A stretch of 64,000 bases of DNA. Source: Arenicola marina. Taxonomy: Eukaryota > Annelida > Polychaeta > Arenicolidae. Position numbers and translations under genes: made by a program. Location: positions 36,541,994 through 36,605,993 of the forward strand of contig OZ025264.1 of the NCBI GenBank assembly GCA_964019135.1, written 5' to 3'. Numbering within the stretch: the stretch's first letter is position 1; every line of letters begins with the position of its first letter. Positions 43,578 to 55,570 of the stretch are shown piece after piece. Below the pieces are notes generated by a model. That model made no database searches. It had not been told where the DNA came from and saw nothing but the letters and a program-made list of their open reading frames with translations.

Positions 43578-45336
43578 TAACTGTCGGTGGTAGGATTATT
43601 ACCACCATGCAGCTGTCGCTTGTAGGTCTCTGCCATCACACGACAGATGTCATTGGTAGGTTTATGCCATCACCAGACATTTTTCGGTGGTAAGTCTGCC
43701 ATCACCAGACATCTGTCGGTGGTAGGTCTGCCATCACCAGACATCTGTCAGTAATAGGGCTGTGCCATCACCAGACAGCTGTCGGTAATAGGACTGCCAT
43801 CACCAGACATCTGTCAGTAATAGGACTGTGCCATCACCAGACAGCTGTCGGTGGAAGGACTGTGCCATCACCAGACAGCTGTCGGTGGTAGGACTGTGCC
43901 ATCACCAGACAGCTGTCGGTGATAGGACTGTGCCATCACCAGACAGCTGTCGGTAATAGGACTGTGCCATCACCAGACAGCTGTCGGTAATAGGACTGCC
44001 ATCACCAGACATCTGTCAGCAATAGGACTGTGCCATCACCAGACAGCTGTCAGTAATAGGACTGTGCCATCACCAGACAGCTGTCAGTAATAGGACTGCC
44101 ATCACCAGACAGCTGTCGGTAATAGGACTGCCATCACCAGACATTTTTCGGTGGTAAGTCTGCCATCACCAGACATCTGTCGGTGGTAGGTCTGCCATCA
44201 CCAGACAGCTGTCAGTAATAGGACTGTGCCATCACCAGACAGCTGTCGGTAATAGGACTGTGCCATCACCAGACATCTATCGGTGGTAGGACTGCCATCA
44301 CCAAACAGCTGTCGGTGGTAGGACTGCCATCACCAGACAGCTGTCGGTGGTAGGTCTGTGCCATCACCAGACAGCTGTCGGTAATAGGACTGACATCACC
44401 AGACAGCTGTCGGTAATAGGACTGCCATCACCAGACAGCTGTCAGTAATAGGACTGCCATCACCAGACAGCTTTCGGTGATAGGACTGCCATCACCAGAC
44501 AGCTGTCGGTAATAGGACTGCCATCACCAGACAGCTGTCGGTAATAGGACTGCCATCACCAGACAGCTGTCGGTAATAGGACTGCCATCACCAGACAGCT
44601 GTCGGTAATAGGACTGTGCCATCACCAGACAGCTGTCGGTATTAGGACTGCCATCACCAGACAGCTGTCGGTGGTAGGTCTGTGCCATCACCAGACAGCT
44701 GTCGGTAATAGGACTGTGCCATCACCAGACAGCTGTCGGTAATAGGACTGTGCCATCACCAGACAGCTGTCGGTAATAGGACTGCCATCACCAGACAGCT
44801 GTCGGTAATAGGACTGCCATCACCAGACAGCTGTCGGTAATAGGACTGTGCCATCACCAGACAGCTGTCGGTGGTAGGTCTGTGCCGTCACCAGACAGCT
44901 GTCGGTAATAGGACTGTGCCATCACCAGACAGCTGTCGGTAATAGGACTGTGCCATCACCAGACAGCTGTCGGTAATAGGACTGCCATCACCAGACATCT
45001 GTCGGTAATAGGACTGTGCCATCACCAGACAGCTGTCGGTGGTAGGTCTGTGCCATCACCAGACAGCTGTCGGTAATAGGACTGTGCCATCACCAGACAG
45101 CTGTCGGTAATAGGACTGTGCCATCACCAGACAGCTGTCGGTAATAGGACTGCCATCACCAAACAGCTGTCGGTAATAGGACTGCCATCACCAAACAGCT
45201 GTCGGTAATAGGACTGCCATCACCAGACAGCTGTCGGTAATAGGACTGTGCCATCACCAGACAGCTGTCGCTAATAGGACTGCCATCACCAGACAGCTGT
45301 CGGTAATAGGACTGCCATTACCAGACAGCTGTCGGT
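43578..45336. repeat. 32/34-bp minisatellite (gene B intron 2)
   Basis: About 53 copies of CATCACCAGACAGCTGTCGG followed by TAATAGGACTG(TG)C; the optional TG makes 32- and 34-bp units that alternate irregularly. It ends about 55 bp before the CCP2 acceptor. It contains the dyad CAGCTG but no copied exon sequence. Confidence 0.93.
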
Positions 45337-45391
45337 GCCCCCACTAACATGCTATTGGTGGTCAATACCATAATACGTGTTTCTCTGTCAG

Positions 45392-45574
45392 CTCGCCCGT
45401 GTCCGAGCCTCTCTGTGGTGGCCAATGCCACCATGACCGGCCAGGGCGGCTTCTACTCGGATGTCGTCACGGTGACATGTGACTCAGGTTATCGCACTTC
45501 TGTGGGCACCGTGGAGACGACCTTGCTGTGTCAGGCAGATGGCCGGTGGTCGGTGGTGCTACCTGTCTGTGACG
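45392..45574 (+). CDS. Gene B exon 3: CCP module 2
   Basis: A 183-bp phase 1-1 exon: acceptor GTTTCTCTGTCAG, donor GACG before GTGGGTACC. CCP signature: RPCPSLSVVAN, VTVTCDSGY, TLLCQADGRW, LPVC, i.e. four cysteines with Trp in DGRW. It has N-linked glycosylation potential at NAT. No breaks. Confidence 0.93.
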
Positions 45575-45911
45575 GTGGGTACCAATCTGATTCTAAGCAA
45601 CGTGAACATTGAGGTTGTCGACGTTAGTAACTGTTAAAAAATAAGAAGATTATGTTAAAGTTAGCGATCTTGAAGTGAGATATCTTGAGTGTTATCTATG
45701 TTGTTAACGTTAACGATGATCAGCATTATTATCGTGATTATGCCGTGATTATGCACAGGTTCTGCAAGTTCTACAAAATCTCCAAAAACTTACATCCAGT
45801 TCCCTGATGCCAGTCGCGTGTGTGGGGAAATGTTTTCCCCCTCCGTCAATTGGCTGTTATTCCCCAGTATGTTGCCATTTGTGACTGGTTGAGCGGTGTG
45901 TTGTTTCACAG
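45575..45911 (+). other. Gene B intron 3, repeat-free
   Basis: A 337-bp AT-rich intron with GTGGGT and TTGTTTCACAG borders. It lacks tandem repeats and so serves as an internal contrast to the neighbouring introns. Confidence 0.8.
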
Positions 45912-46094
45912 GGGTGCAGTGTAGCGACCCGGAGCCTGTGGCTGGGGGTCGCCTGCTGGGTGATAATACAGAGTTCCGGTTCAAGGACACGGCTGAGTAT
46001 GAATGTGACCTTGGCTACCACGTGACCCAGGGTGACAGCACGCTGGTGTGCAACATGTTGGGAACTTGGGACGGCTTGTGGCCAGTGTGTGAAC
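45912..46094 (+). CDS. Gene B exon 4: CCP module 3
   Basis: A 183-bp phase 1-1 exon: acceptor TTGTTTCACAG, donor GAAC before GTAAGCAAT. It encodes VQCSDPEPVAGGRL, AEYECDLGYHVTQG, LVCNMLGTWDG, WPVC: the four CCP cysteines and the conserved Trp. Length and phases match its neighbours. Confidence 0.93.
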
Positions 46095-46549
46095 GTAAGC
46101 AATGTTCTGTTGTTCCTACATGTCGCTTTAAGGTGAAGGTCTGATGGTGACATGTATCCCGGTTGTGAGGCACTGCACCAGTACATGGGCAAATCGCTTT
46201 TTTGTAAACAAAACACTAAACTAAAATCAAGCCACCACAAGACAAATATTTTTTTGACCTCCACCCAAAAATTACACAACCCTCCACCCCCCCCCCCTGA
46301 CTATGAAATGGTCTATGCCTAAAACCAGAGATGCAGCACGTGGTGCGAGTAGACTGCGGCAATGGCACCAATAAGATGGAACCAGCGCACCTCATGGAAA
46401 TTAGCAACTTGATGTATTGGCCACTAACCATGCCGACGATTTTAAATAAGTATCAATTCTTTTCAATTTCAACAGCTTCAGTTATGTAGTTTTTGTTAAC
46501 AAACTATGTACAAACTCCAAATAATATCATGGCATTACACGGAAAATAT
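46095..46549 (+). other. Gene B intron 4, unique 5' part
   Basis: Starts with the donor GTAAGCAAT; contains a C10 run near 46,290 and AT-rich sequence. No gene seen. Confidence 0.6.
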
Positions 46550-47107
46550 ATTAGCTAAATGTTGTCAAGAGACCGACGCCCATAGCCTATATGTAAATAT
46601 TGTCAAGAGACCGACGCCCATAGCCTATATCTAAATATTGTCAAGAGACCGACGCCCATAGCCTATATGTAAATATTGTCAAGAGACCGATGCCCAAAGC
46701 CTATATGTAAATATTGTCAAGAGACCGACGCCCATAGCTTATATGTAAACATTGTCAAGAGACCGACGCCCATAGCCTATATGTAAATATTGTCAAGAGA
46801 CCGACGCCCATAGCCTATATGTAAATATTGTCAAGAGACCGACGCCCATAGCCTATATGTAAATATTGTCAAGAGACCGACGCCCATAGCCTATATGTAA
46901 ATATTGTCAAGAGACCGACGCCCATAGCCTATATGTAAATATTGTCAAGAGACCGACGCCCATAGCCTATATGTCAATATTGTCAAGAGACCGACGCCCA
47001 TAGCCTATATGTAAATATTGTCAAGAGACCGATGGCCATAGCCTATATGTAAACATTGTCAAGAGACCGACGCCCATAGCCTATATGTAAAGAGACCGAC
47101 GCCCATC
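46550..47107. repeat. 38-bp minisatellite (gene B intron 4)
   Basis: About 14.5 copies of a 38-bp unit with core TGTCAAGAGACCGACGCCCA then TAGCCTATATGTAAATAT. It is very homogeneous (few single-base variants), suggesting recent spread. It is central in the intron and not linked to a splice site. Confidence 0.94.
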
Positions 47108-47456
47108 GTGAATCGCAGAATCGTGAAACTGCGAATCGCAATGCTAAGTAACCGTGAATAGGAAAATCGTCAATTCAGTACCATGTATCCGCCCTTCCTT
47201 TTCATGCGGGGAGTTCTCCTTATAATTCATCGTGACCTGGTTCGAATCCCGACAGTTCGGGGTGTGAACTTGGCGTTGACGTCGATTCGGGCCTGGGACC
47301 AGATATACTACACGGCTACAAAACTTGTGCAGCTTGTGTTTATACTGCCGCTAAATTGTTCACTATTGTTTCTGCTGCGTCTACTTGCTGCTACTGCACA
47401 TGAACTCCGGGCTCATTAAACATTGAAGTAACCTCATACAGCTGCCTTTGATTCAG
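47108..47456 (+). other. Gene B intron 4, unique 3' part
   Basis: Contains small diverged GAATCG repeats (47,108-47,170) and a B-box-like GGTTCGAATCC (47,240-47,250), possibly a degraded SINE. It ends at the CCP4 acceptor TTTGATTCAG. Confidence 0.5.
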
Positions 47457-47633
47457 GAATGGACTGTGGGGCTCCGGAACCTCTGGATCACGCCTCGCAG
47501 CTGATGACCGGATCACAGTACGGCGACTGGGTCCGGTACACCTGTCACTCCGGATACATGAGGAACCCGGCAAAGGGAGACCTGCAACGCAACTGCACAG
47601 GATCCTGGACTGGCGACCCCCCGGAGTGTGTGG
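47457..47633 (+). CDS. Gene B exon 5: CCP module 4
   Basis: A 177-bp phase 1-1 exon: acceptor TTTGATTCAG, donor GTGTGG before GTACGTACA. CCP signature: MDCGAPEPLDHASQ, VRYTCHSGYMRN, QRNCTGSWTGDPPEC, with four cysteines and Trp. The 3' end (GAGTGTGTGG then GTACGTACACCCC) is the seed of the 31-bp array that follows at once, so its donor has about 158 imperfect neighbours. Confidence 0.93.
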
Positions 47634-50600
47634 GTACGTACACCCCAGTGTGTGGGTGGGTATAGACCTACACCCCCAGTGTGTGGGTGGGTATAGACGT
47701 ACACTCCCAGTGTGTGGGTGGGTATAGACGTAAACCCCCCGTGTGTGGGTGGGTATAGGCGTACACCCCCCGTGTGTGGGTGGGTATAGGCGTACACCCC
47801 CAGTGTGTGGCTGGGTATAGGCGTACACCCCCAGTGTGTAGGTGGGTATAGGCGTACACCCGCAGTGTGAGGGTGGGTATAGACGTACACCCCCAGTGTG
47901 AGGGTGGGTATAGACGTACACCCCCAGTGTGAGGGTGGGTATAGACGTACACCCCCAGTGTGAGGGTGGGTATAGACGTACACCCCCAGTGTGAGGGTGG
48001 GTATACAAGTACACCCCCAGTGTGCGGGTGGGTATAGACGTACACCTCCCGTGTGTGGCTGGGTATACAAGTACACCCCCAGTGTGTGGCTGGGTATAGG
48101 CGTACACCCCCCGTGTGTGGGTGGGTATAGACGTACACCCCCCGTGTGTAGGTGGGTATAGACGTACACTCCCAGTGTGTGGGTGGGTATAAACGTACAC
48201 TCCCAGTGTGTGGGTGGGTGTAGACGTACACTCCCAGGGTGTGGCTGGGTATAGACGTAAACCCCCCGTGTGTGGGTGGGTATAGACGTACACCCCCCGT
48301 GTGTGGGTGGGTATAGGCGTACACCCCCCGTGTGTAGGTGGGTATAGGCGTACACCCGCAGTGTGAGGCTGGGTATAGACGTACACCCCCATTCTGTGGG
48401 TGGGTATAGGCGTACACCCCTAGTGTGTGGGTGGGTATAAACGTACACCCCCAGTGTGTGGGTGGGTATACAAGTTCACCCACCGTGTGTGGGTGGGTAT
48501 ACAAGTAAACCCCCAGTGTGTGGGTGGGTATAGACGTACACCCCCCGTGTGTGGGTGGGTATAGACGTACACTCCCAGTGTGTGGGTGGGTATAGACGTA
48601 CACCCCCAGTGTGTGGGTGGGTATAGACGTACACCCCCCGTGTGTGGGTGGGTATAGACGTACACCCCCAGTGTGTGTGTGGGTATAGACGTACACCCCC
48701 CGTGTGTGGGTGGGTATAGACGTACACCACCCGTGTGTGGGTGGGTATAGACGTACACCCCCCGTGTGTGGGTGGGTATAGACGTACACCCCCAGTGTGT
48801 GTGTGGGTATAGACGTACACCCCCCGTGTGTGGGTGGGTATAGACGTACACCCCCCGTGTGTGGGTGGGTATAGACGTACACCACCCGTGTGTGGGTGGG
48901 TATAGACGTACACCCCCCGTGTGTGGGTGGGTATAGACGTACACCCCCCGTGTGTGGGTGGGTATAGACGTACACCACCCGTGTGTGGGTGGGTATAGAC
49001 GTACACCACCCGTGTGTGGGTGGGTATAGACGTACACCCCCCGTGTGTGGGTGGGTATAGACGTACACCCCCAGTGTGTGTGTGGGTATAGACGTACACC
49101 CCCCGTGTGTGGGTGGGTATAGACGTACACCCCCCGTGTGTGGGTGGGTATAGACGTACACCACCCGTGTGTGGGTGGGTATAGACGTACACCACCCGTG
49201 TGTGGGTGGGTATAGACGTACACCCCCAGTGTGTGTGTGGGTATAGACGTACACCCCCCGTGTGTGGGTGGGTATAGACGTACACCCCCCGTGTGTGGGT
49301 GGGTATATACGTACACCACCCGTGTGTGGGTGGGTATAGACGTACACCACCCGTGTGTGGGTGGGTATAGACGTACACTCCCAGTGTGCGGGTGGGTATA
49401 GGCGTACACCCCCAGTTTGTGGGTGGGTATAGGCGTAGACCCCCAGTGTGCGGGTGGGTATAGACTTACACCCCCCGTGTGTGGGTGGGTATAGACGTAC
49501 ACCCCCCGTGTGTGGGTGGGTTTAGACGTACACCCCCATTGTGTGGGTGAGTATAGGTGTAGACCCCCAGTGTGTGGGTGGGTATAGGCGTACACCCCCA
49601 GTGTGTGGCTGGGTATAGACTTACACCTCCAGTTTGTGGGTGGGCATACAAGTACACCCCCCGTGTGGGTGGGTATCGACGTACACTCCCCGTGTGTGGG
49701 TGGGTGTAGACGTACACTCCCCGTGTGCGGGTGGGTATACAAGTACACCCCCAGTGTGCGGGTGGGTATAGACGTACACCCCCCGTGTGTGGCTGGGTAT
49801 ACAAGTACACCCCCAGTGTGTGGCTGGGTACAGGCGTACACCCCCCGTGTGTGGGTGGGTGTAGACGTACACCCCCCGTGTGTAGGTGGGTATAGACGTA
49901 CACTCCCAGTGTGTGGGTGGGTATAAACGTACACTCCCCGTGTGTGGGTGGGTATAGGCGTACACCCCCCGTGTGTGGGTGGGTATAGGCGTATACCCCC
50001 AGTGTGTGGGTGGGTATAGACGTAAACCCCCAGTGTGTGGGTGCGTATAGACGTAAACCCCCCGTGTGTGGGTGGGTATAGGCGTACACCCCCCGTGTGT
50101 GGCTGGGTATACAAGTACACCCCCAGTGTGCGGGTGGGTATAGACGTACACCACCAGTGTGTGGGTGCGTATAGACGTAAACCCCCAGTGTGTGGGTGGG
50201 TATAGACCTACACCACCCGTGTGTGGCTGGGTATAGACGTAAACCCCCCGTGTGTGGGTGGGTATAGGCGTACACCCCCCGTGTGTGGGTGGGTATAGGC
50301 GTATACCCCCAGTGTGTGGGTGGGTATAGACGTACACCCCCAGTGTGTGGGTGCGTATAGACGTAAACCCCCCGTGTGTGGGTGGGTATAGGCGTACACC
50401 CCCCGTGTGTGGGTGGGTATAGGCGTATACCCCCAGTGTGTGGGTGGGTATAGACGTAAACCCCCCGTGTGCGGGTGGGTATAGGCGTACACCCCCAGTG
50501 TGTGGCTGGGTATACAAGTACACCCCCAGTGTGTGGGTGCGTATAGACGTAAACCCCCAGTGTGTGGGTGCGTATAGACGTAAACCCCCAGTGTGTGGGT

Positions 50601-52538
50601 GGGTATAGACGTACACCACCCGTGTGTGGGTGGGTATAGACGTACACCCCCCGTGTGCGGGTGGGTATACAACTACATCCCCAGAGTGTGGCTGGGTATA
50701 GGCGTACACCCCCAGTGTGTGGGTGGGTATACAAGTACACCCCCAGTGTGTGGGTGGGTATAGACGTAAACCCCCCGTGTGCGGGTGGATATAGGCGTAC
50801 ACCCCCAGTGTGTGGCTGGGTATACAAGTACACCCCCAGTGTGCGGGTGGGTATAGACGTACACCACCAGTGTGTGGGTGCGTATAGACGTAAACCCCCA
50901 GTGTGTGGGTGGGTATAGACGTACACCACCCGTGTGTGGGTGGGTATAGACGTACACCCCCTGTGTGTGGGTGCGTATAGACGTACACCCCCCGTGTGCG
51001 GGTGGGTATACAAGTACATCCCCAGTGTGTGGGTGGGTATAGGCGTACACCCCCAGTGTGTGGGTGGGTATAGGCGTACACCCCCAGTGTGTGGGTGGGT
51101 ATAGGCGTACACCCCCAGTGTGTGGGTGGGTATAGGCGTACACCCCCAGTGTGTGTGTGGGTATAGGCGTACTCCCCCAGTGTGTAGGTGGGTATAGGCG
51201 TACACCCGCAGTGTGAGGCTGGGTATAGACGTACACCCCCATTCTGTGGCTGGGTATACAAGTACACCCCTAGTGTGTGGGTGGGTATAAACGTACACCC
51301 CCAGTGTGTGGGTGGGTATACAAGTTCACCCACCGTGTGTGGGTGGGTATAAACGTACACTCCCAGTGTGTGGGTGGGTATAGACGTACACCACCCGTGT
51401 GTGGGTGGGTATAGACGTACACTCCCAGTGTGCGGGTGGGTATAGGCGTACACCCCCAGTTTGTGGGTGGGTATAGGCGTAGACCCCCAGTGTGCGGGTG
51501 GGTATAGACTTACACCCCCCGTGTGTGGGTGGGTATAGACGTACACCCCCAGTGTGTGGGTGGGTATAGACGTACACCCCCCGTGTGTGGGTGGGTTTAG
51601 ACGTACACCCCCATTGTGTGGGTGAGTATAGGTGTAGACCCCCAGTGTGTGGGTGGGTATAGGCGTACACCCCCAGTGTGTGGCTGGGTATAGACTTACA
51701 CCTCCAGTGTGTGGGTGGGCATACAAGTACACCCCCCGTGTGGGTGGGTATCGACGTACACTCCCCGTGTGTGGGTGGGTGTAGACGTACACTCCCCGTG
51801 TGTGGGTGGGTATAAACGTACACCCCCCGTGTGCGGGGGGGTATACAAGTACACCCCCCGTGTGTGGGTGGGTGTAGACGTACACTCCCCGTGTGTGGGT
51901 GGGTATAAACGTACACCCCCCGTGTGCGGGGGGGTATACAAGTACACCCCCGTGTGTGGCTGGGTATAGGCGTACACCCCCAGTGTGTGGCTGGGTATAG
52001 ACGTACACCCCCCGTGTGCGGGTGGGTATAGAGGCGTACACCCCCAGTGTGTGGCTGGGTATGGGCGTACACTCCCCGTGTGCGGGTGGGTATAGAGGCG
52101 TACACCCCCAGTGTAAGGGTGTGTATAGGCGTACACCCCCAGTGTGTGGGTGGGTATACCAGTTCACCCCCCATGTGTGGCTGGGTATAGGCGTACACCG
52201 CCAGTGTGAGGGTGGGTAAAGGCGTACACCGCCAGTGTGAGGGTGGGTATAGGCGTACACCGCCAGTGTGTGGGTGGGTATAGACGTACACCCCCAGTGT
52301 GAGGGTGGGTATAGGCGTACACCGCCAGCGTGAGGGTGGGTATAGGCGTACACCCCCAGTGTGAGGGTGGGTATAGGCGTACACCGCCAGTGTGTGGGTG
52401 GGTATAGGCGTACACCCCCAGTGTGAGGGTGGGTATAGGCGTACACCGCCAGTGTGAGGGTGGGTATAGGCGTACACCCCCAGTGTAAGGGTGGGTATAG
52501 GCGTACACCGCCAGTGTGTGGGTGGGTATAGACGTGTA
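47624..52538. repeat. 31-bp minisatellite beginning at the exon 5 donor (gene B intron 5)
   Basis: About 158 copies of AGTGTGTGGGTGGGTATAGA followed by CGTACACCCCC. The first copy is the exon end itself (AGTGTGTGG then GTACGTACACCCC), so each unit repeats ten exon bases and a GT donor-like step (mostly GTGGGTATA). Larger duplications exist: text at 48,421-48,490 recurs at 51,271-51,340, and text at 49,376-49,490 recurs near 51,419-51,530. Three units make 93 bp, giving open minus frames with a 31-residue period; none is a gene. Confidence 0.94.
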
Positions 52539-52573
52539 CCCGACGTGGCGCTGACGTCCCTCCCTCCTTACAG

Positions 52574-52756
52574 GCGTGTTCTGTGATGACCCCGGCGTGC
52601 GGCAGAACAGCTCGCGCACCGCCTCGTCCTTCCGGTATCCGGAGACCGTCAGCTACACGTGCGATCCCGGCTTCCATCCAGACTTCAGCAGCGGAATGAT
52701 GGACGTCACGTGCCAGAGGGACGCCACGTGGGACGTTCAGCCCGCGTCCTGCATCC
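52574..52756 (+). CDS. Gene B exon 6: CCP module 5
   Basis: A 183-bp phase 1-1 exon: acceptor TCCCTCCTTACAG, donor GCATCC before GTGAGTGAA. CCP signature: VFCDDPGVRQNSS, VSYTCDPGFHPD, VTCQRDATWDV, ASC, with four cysteines and Trp; N-glycosylation motif NSS. Its last 13 bases plus the donor were copied into the 22-bp array downstream. Confidence 0.93.
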
Positions 52757-54986
52757 GTGAGTGAAGCGTTCTGTATCTGCCAGTGTAGCGTTCTTTATCT
52801 GTGAGTGTAGCGTTCTGCATCCCTGAGTGTAGCGTTCTGGATCTGTGAGTGTAACGTTCTGTATCTGTCAGTGTAGCGTTCTGGATCTGTGAGTGCAGCA
52901 TTCTGTATCTGTCAGTGTAGCGTTCTGTATCTGTCAGTGTAGCGTTCTGGATCTGTGAGTGCAGCATTCTGTATCCCTGAGTGTAGCGTTCTGGATCTGT
53001 GAGTGTAGCGTTCTGTATCTGAGAGTGTAGCGTTCTGTATCCCTGAGTGTAGCGTTCTGTATCTGTGAGTGTAGCGTTCTGTATCTGAGAGTGTAGCGTT
53101 ATGTATCTGTGAGTGTAGCGTTCTGTATCTGAGAGTGTAGCGTTCTGTATCTGTCAGTGTAGCGTTCTGGATCTGTGAGTGTAGCGTTCTGTATCTGAGA
53201 GTGTAGCGTTCTGTATCTGAGAGTGTAGCGTTCTGTATCTGAGAGTGTATCGTTCTGTATCTGTGAATGTAGCGTTCTGGATCTGTGAGTGTAGCGTTCT
53301 GCATCCCTGAGTGTAGCGTTCTGGATCTGTGAGTGTAACGTTCTGTATCTGTCAGTGTAGCGTTCTGGATCTGTGAGTGCAGCATTCTGTATCTGTCAGT
53401 GTAGCGTTCTGTATCTGTCAGTGTAGCGTTCTGGATTTGTCAGTGTATCATTCTGTATCTGTCAGTGTATCACTCTATATCTGTCAGTGTATCATTCTGT
53501 ATCTGTCAGTGTATCACTCTATATCTGTCAGTGTAGCGTTCTGTATCTGTCAGTGTAGCGTTCTGTATCTGTCAGTGTAGCGTTCTGGATCTGTGAGTGC
53601 AGCATTCTGTATCCCTGAGTGTAGCGTTCTGTATCCGTGAGTGTAGCGTTCTGGATCTGTCAGTGTAGCGTTCTGGATTTGTCAGTGTATCATTCTGTAT
53701 CTGTCAGTGTATCACTCTATATCTGTCAGTGTATCGTTCTGTATCTGTCAGTGTAGCGTTCTGGATCTGTGAGTGTAGCGTTCTGTATCTGTCAGTGTAA
53801 TGTTCTGTATCTGTGAGTGTAGCGTTCTGTATCTGTGAGTGTAGCGTTATGTATCTGTCAGTGTATCGTTCTGTATCTGTCAGTGTGGCGTTCTGTATCT
53901 GTGAATGTAGCGTTCTGGATCTGTGAATGTAGCGTTCTGGATTTGTGAGTGTAGCGTTCTGTATCTGAGAGTGTAGCGTTCTGTATCTGTCAGTGTATCG
54001 TTCTGTATTTGTGAGTGTAGCGTTCTGTATCTGTGAGTGTAGCGTTCTGGATCTGTGAGTGTAGCGTTCTGGATTTGTGAGTGTAGCGTTCTGTATCTGA
54101 GAGTGTAGCGTTCTGTATCTGTCAGTGTATCGTTCTGTATCTGTGAATGTAGCGTTCTGGATCTGTGAGTGTAGCGTTCTGGATTTGTGAGTGTAGCGTT
54201 CTGTATCTGAGAGTGTAGCGTTCTGTATCTGTGAGTGTAGCGTTCTGTATCTGTGAGTGTAGCGTTCTGTATCTGTGAGTGTAGCGTTCTGTATCTGTGA
54301 GTGTAGCGTTCTGTATCTGTGAGTGTAGCGTTCTGTATCTGTGAGTGTAGCGTTCTGTATCTGAGAGTGTAGCGTTCTGTATCTGTGAGTGTAGCGTTCT
54401 GTATCTGTGAGTGTAGCGTTCTGTATCTGTGAGTGTAGCGTTCTGTATCTGTGAGTGTAGCGTTCTGTATCTGTGAGTGTAGCGTTCTGGATCTGTGAGT
54501 GTAGCGTTCTGTATCTGAGAGTGTAGCGTTCTGTATCTGTGAGTGTAGCGTTCTGTATCTGTGAGTGTAGCGTTCTGTATCTGAGAGTGTAGCGTTCTGT
54601 ATCTGTGAGTGTAGCGTTTTGTATCTGTGAGTGTAGCGTTCTGGATCTGTGAGTGTAGCGTTCTGGATCTGTGAGTGTAGCGTTCTGTATCTGTGAATGT
54701 AGCGTTCTGGATCTGTGAGTGTAGCGTTCTGGATCTGTGAGTGTAGCGTTCTGTATCTGAGAGTGTAGCGTTCTGTATCTGTGAATGTAGCGTTCTGGAT
54801 CTGTGAGTGTAGCGTTCTGGATCTGTGAGTGTAGCGTTCTGTATCTGAGAGTGTAGCGTTCTGTATCTGAGAGTGTAGCGTTCTGTATCTGTGAGTGTAG
54901 CGTTCTGTATCTGTGAGTGTAGCGTTCTGTATCTGAGAGTGTAGCGTTCTGTATCTGAGAGTGTAGCGTTCTGTATCTGAGAGTGT
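52744..54986. repeat. 22-bp minisatellite beginning at the exon 6 donor (gene B intron 6)
   Basis: About 102 copies of a 22-bp unit, GCGTTCTGTATCT plus GTGAGTGTA. The founding copy is the exon end GCGTCCTGCATCC plus GTGAGTGAA, so each unit is 13 exon bases plus a consensus donor. Early copies near 52,815 and 52,970 still carry GCATCC. Donor variants GTCAGTGTA and GAGAGTGTA are frequent. The result is a dense field of GTGAGT sites. Confidence 0.95.
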
Positions 54987-55089
54987 GGGGAAGTAATGAT
55001 ATAGTAATGATATATTAATGATAATTGTCTATAGTAATGTAATTATAATATTTGTTCAGATATTACATAAATCACTTGAAATCAGTGTT

Positions 55090-55277
55090 GTTTGCGTGCT
55101 GATGTTAACATTATGCTGTACATACATCAGGCATTGCGTGCTGATGTTAACACTATGCTGTACGTACTTTAGGCATTGCGTGCTGATGTTAACACTATGC
55201 TGTAAACACACCAGGCATTGACTGCGGATGATAACACTATGCTGTACATACTCTAGGTATTGCGTGCAGTGACGTGA
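55090..55277. repeat. 42-bp repeat copying the exon 7 acceptor (gene B intron 6)
   Basis: Just over four copies of a 42-bp unit: GCATTGCGTGCTGATGTTAA, CACTATGCTGTACGTAC, TTTAG. The last copy runs into the real exon (TCTAG before GTATTGCGTGCAGTGACG), so each unit contains an AG acceptor followed by a version of the first ~20 exon bases. Intron 6 thus has junction-derived arrays at both ends. Confidence 0.9.
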
Positions 55278-55433
55278 ACTCCTCTGTGAATGCGGTCACC
55301 TCTTCCGACTCGTTCTTCTTCGGCGACGTGAAGGCCTACACGTGTGTGCCGGGTTACACAGTCACCAGTGGACAGTTACGGAGACCCTGTCTCCACACAG
55401 GGGCGTTTGAAGGCAGCCCACCAGTCTGTGAGC
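55257..55433 (+). CDS. Gene B exon 7: CCP module 6
   Basis: A 177-bp phase 1-1 exon: acceptor CATACTCTAG, donor GAGC before GTCAGTATC (a weaker GTCAGT). It encodes IACSDVNSSVNAV, VKAYTCVPGYTVTSG, RRPCLHTGAFEGSPPVC. All four CCP cysteines are present, but the usual Trp between Cys3 and Cys4 is replaced (GAFEGS), the only module here without it. N-glycosylation motif NSS. The acceptor sits at the end of a short array of copies of itself. Confidence 0.9.
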
Positions 55434-55570
55434 GTCAGTATCACGTCCTGGCCTCACATATAGATTACTGATGTATCGCCAGAAATTTGTCGCGAGCCTA
55501 CATAAATCGTGTGACATCTGATGCCTCCATTGGTGTATCTTTGCTAAGATACTGGGAGCTTTAATCACAG

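Noticed and set aside
39990..45336. CRISPR-like arrays in intron 2
   Set aside because: The repeats are directly abutting with no unique spacers, and the host is a eukaryote with spliced genes.
47391..52677. Minus frames of 300 to 1,018 codons rich in YTHPHTGGVRLYPP as a Pro/Thr/His-rich protein
   Set aside because: They are antisense to the CCP4-CCP5 intron, and the 31-residue period simply reflects three 31-bp units; plus-strand CCP exons with matched phases explain the region.
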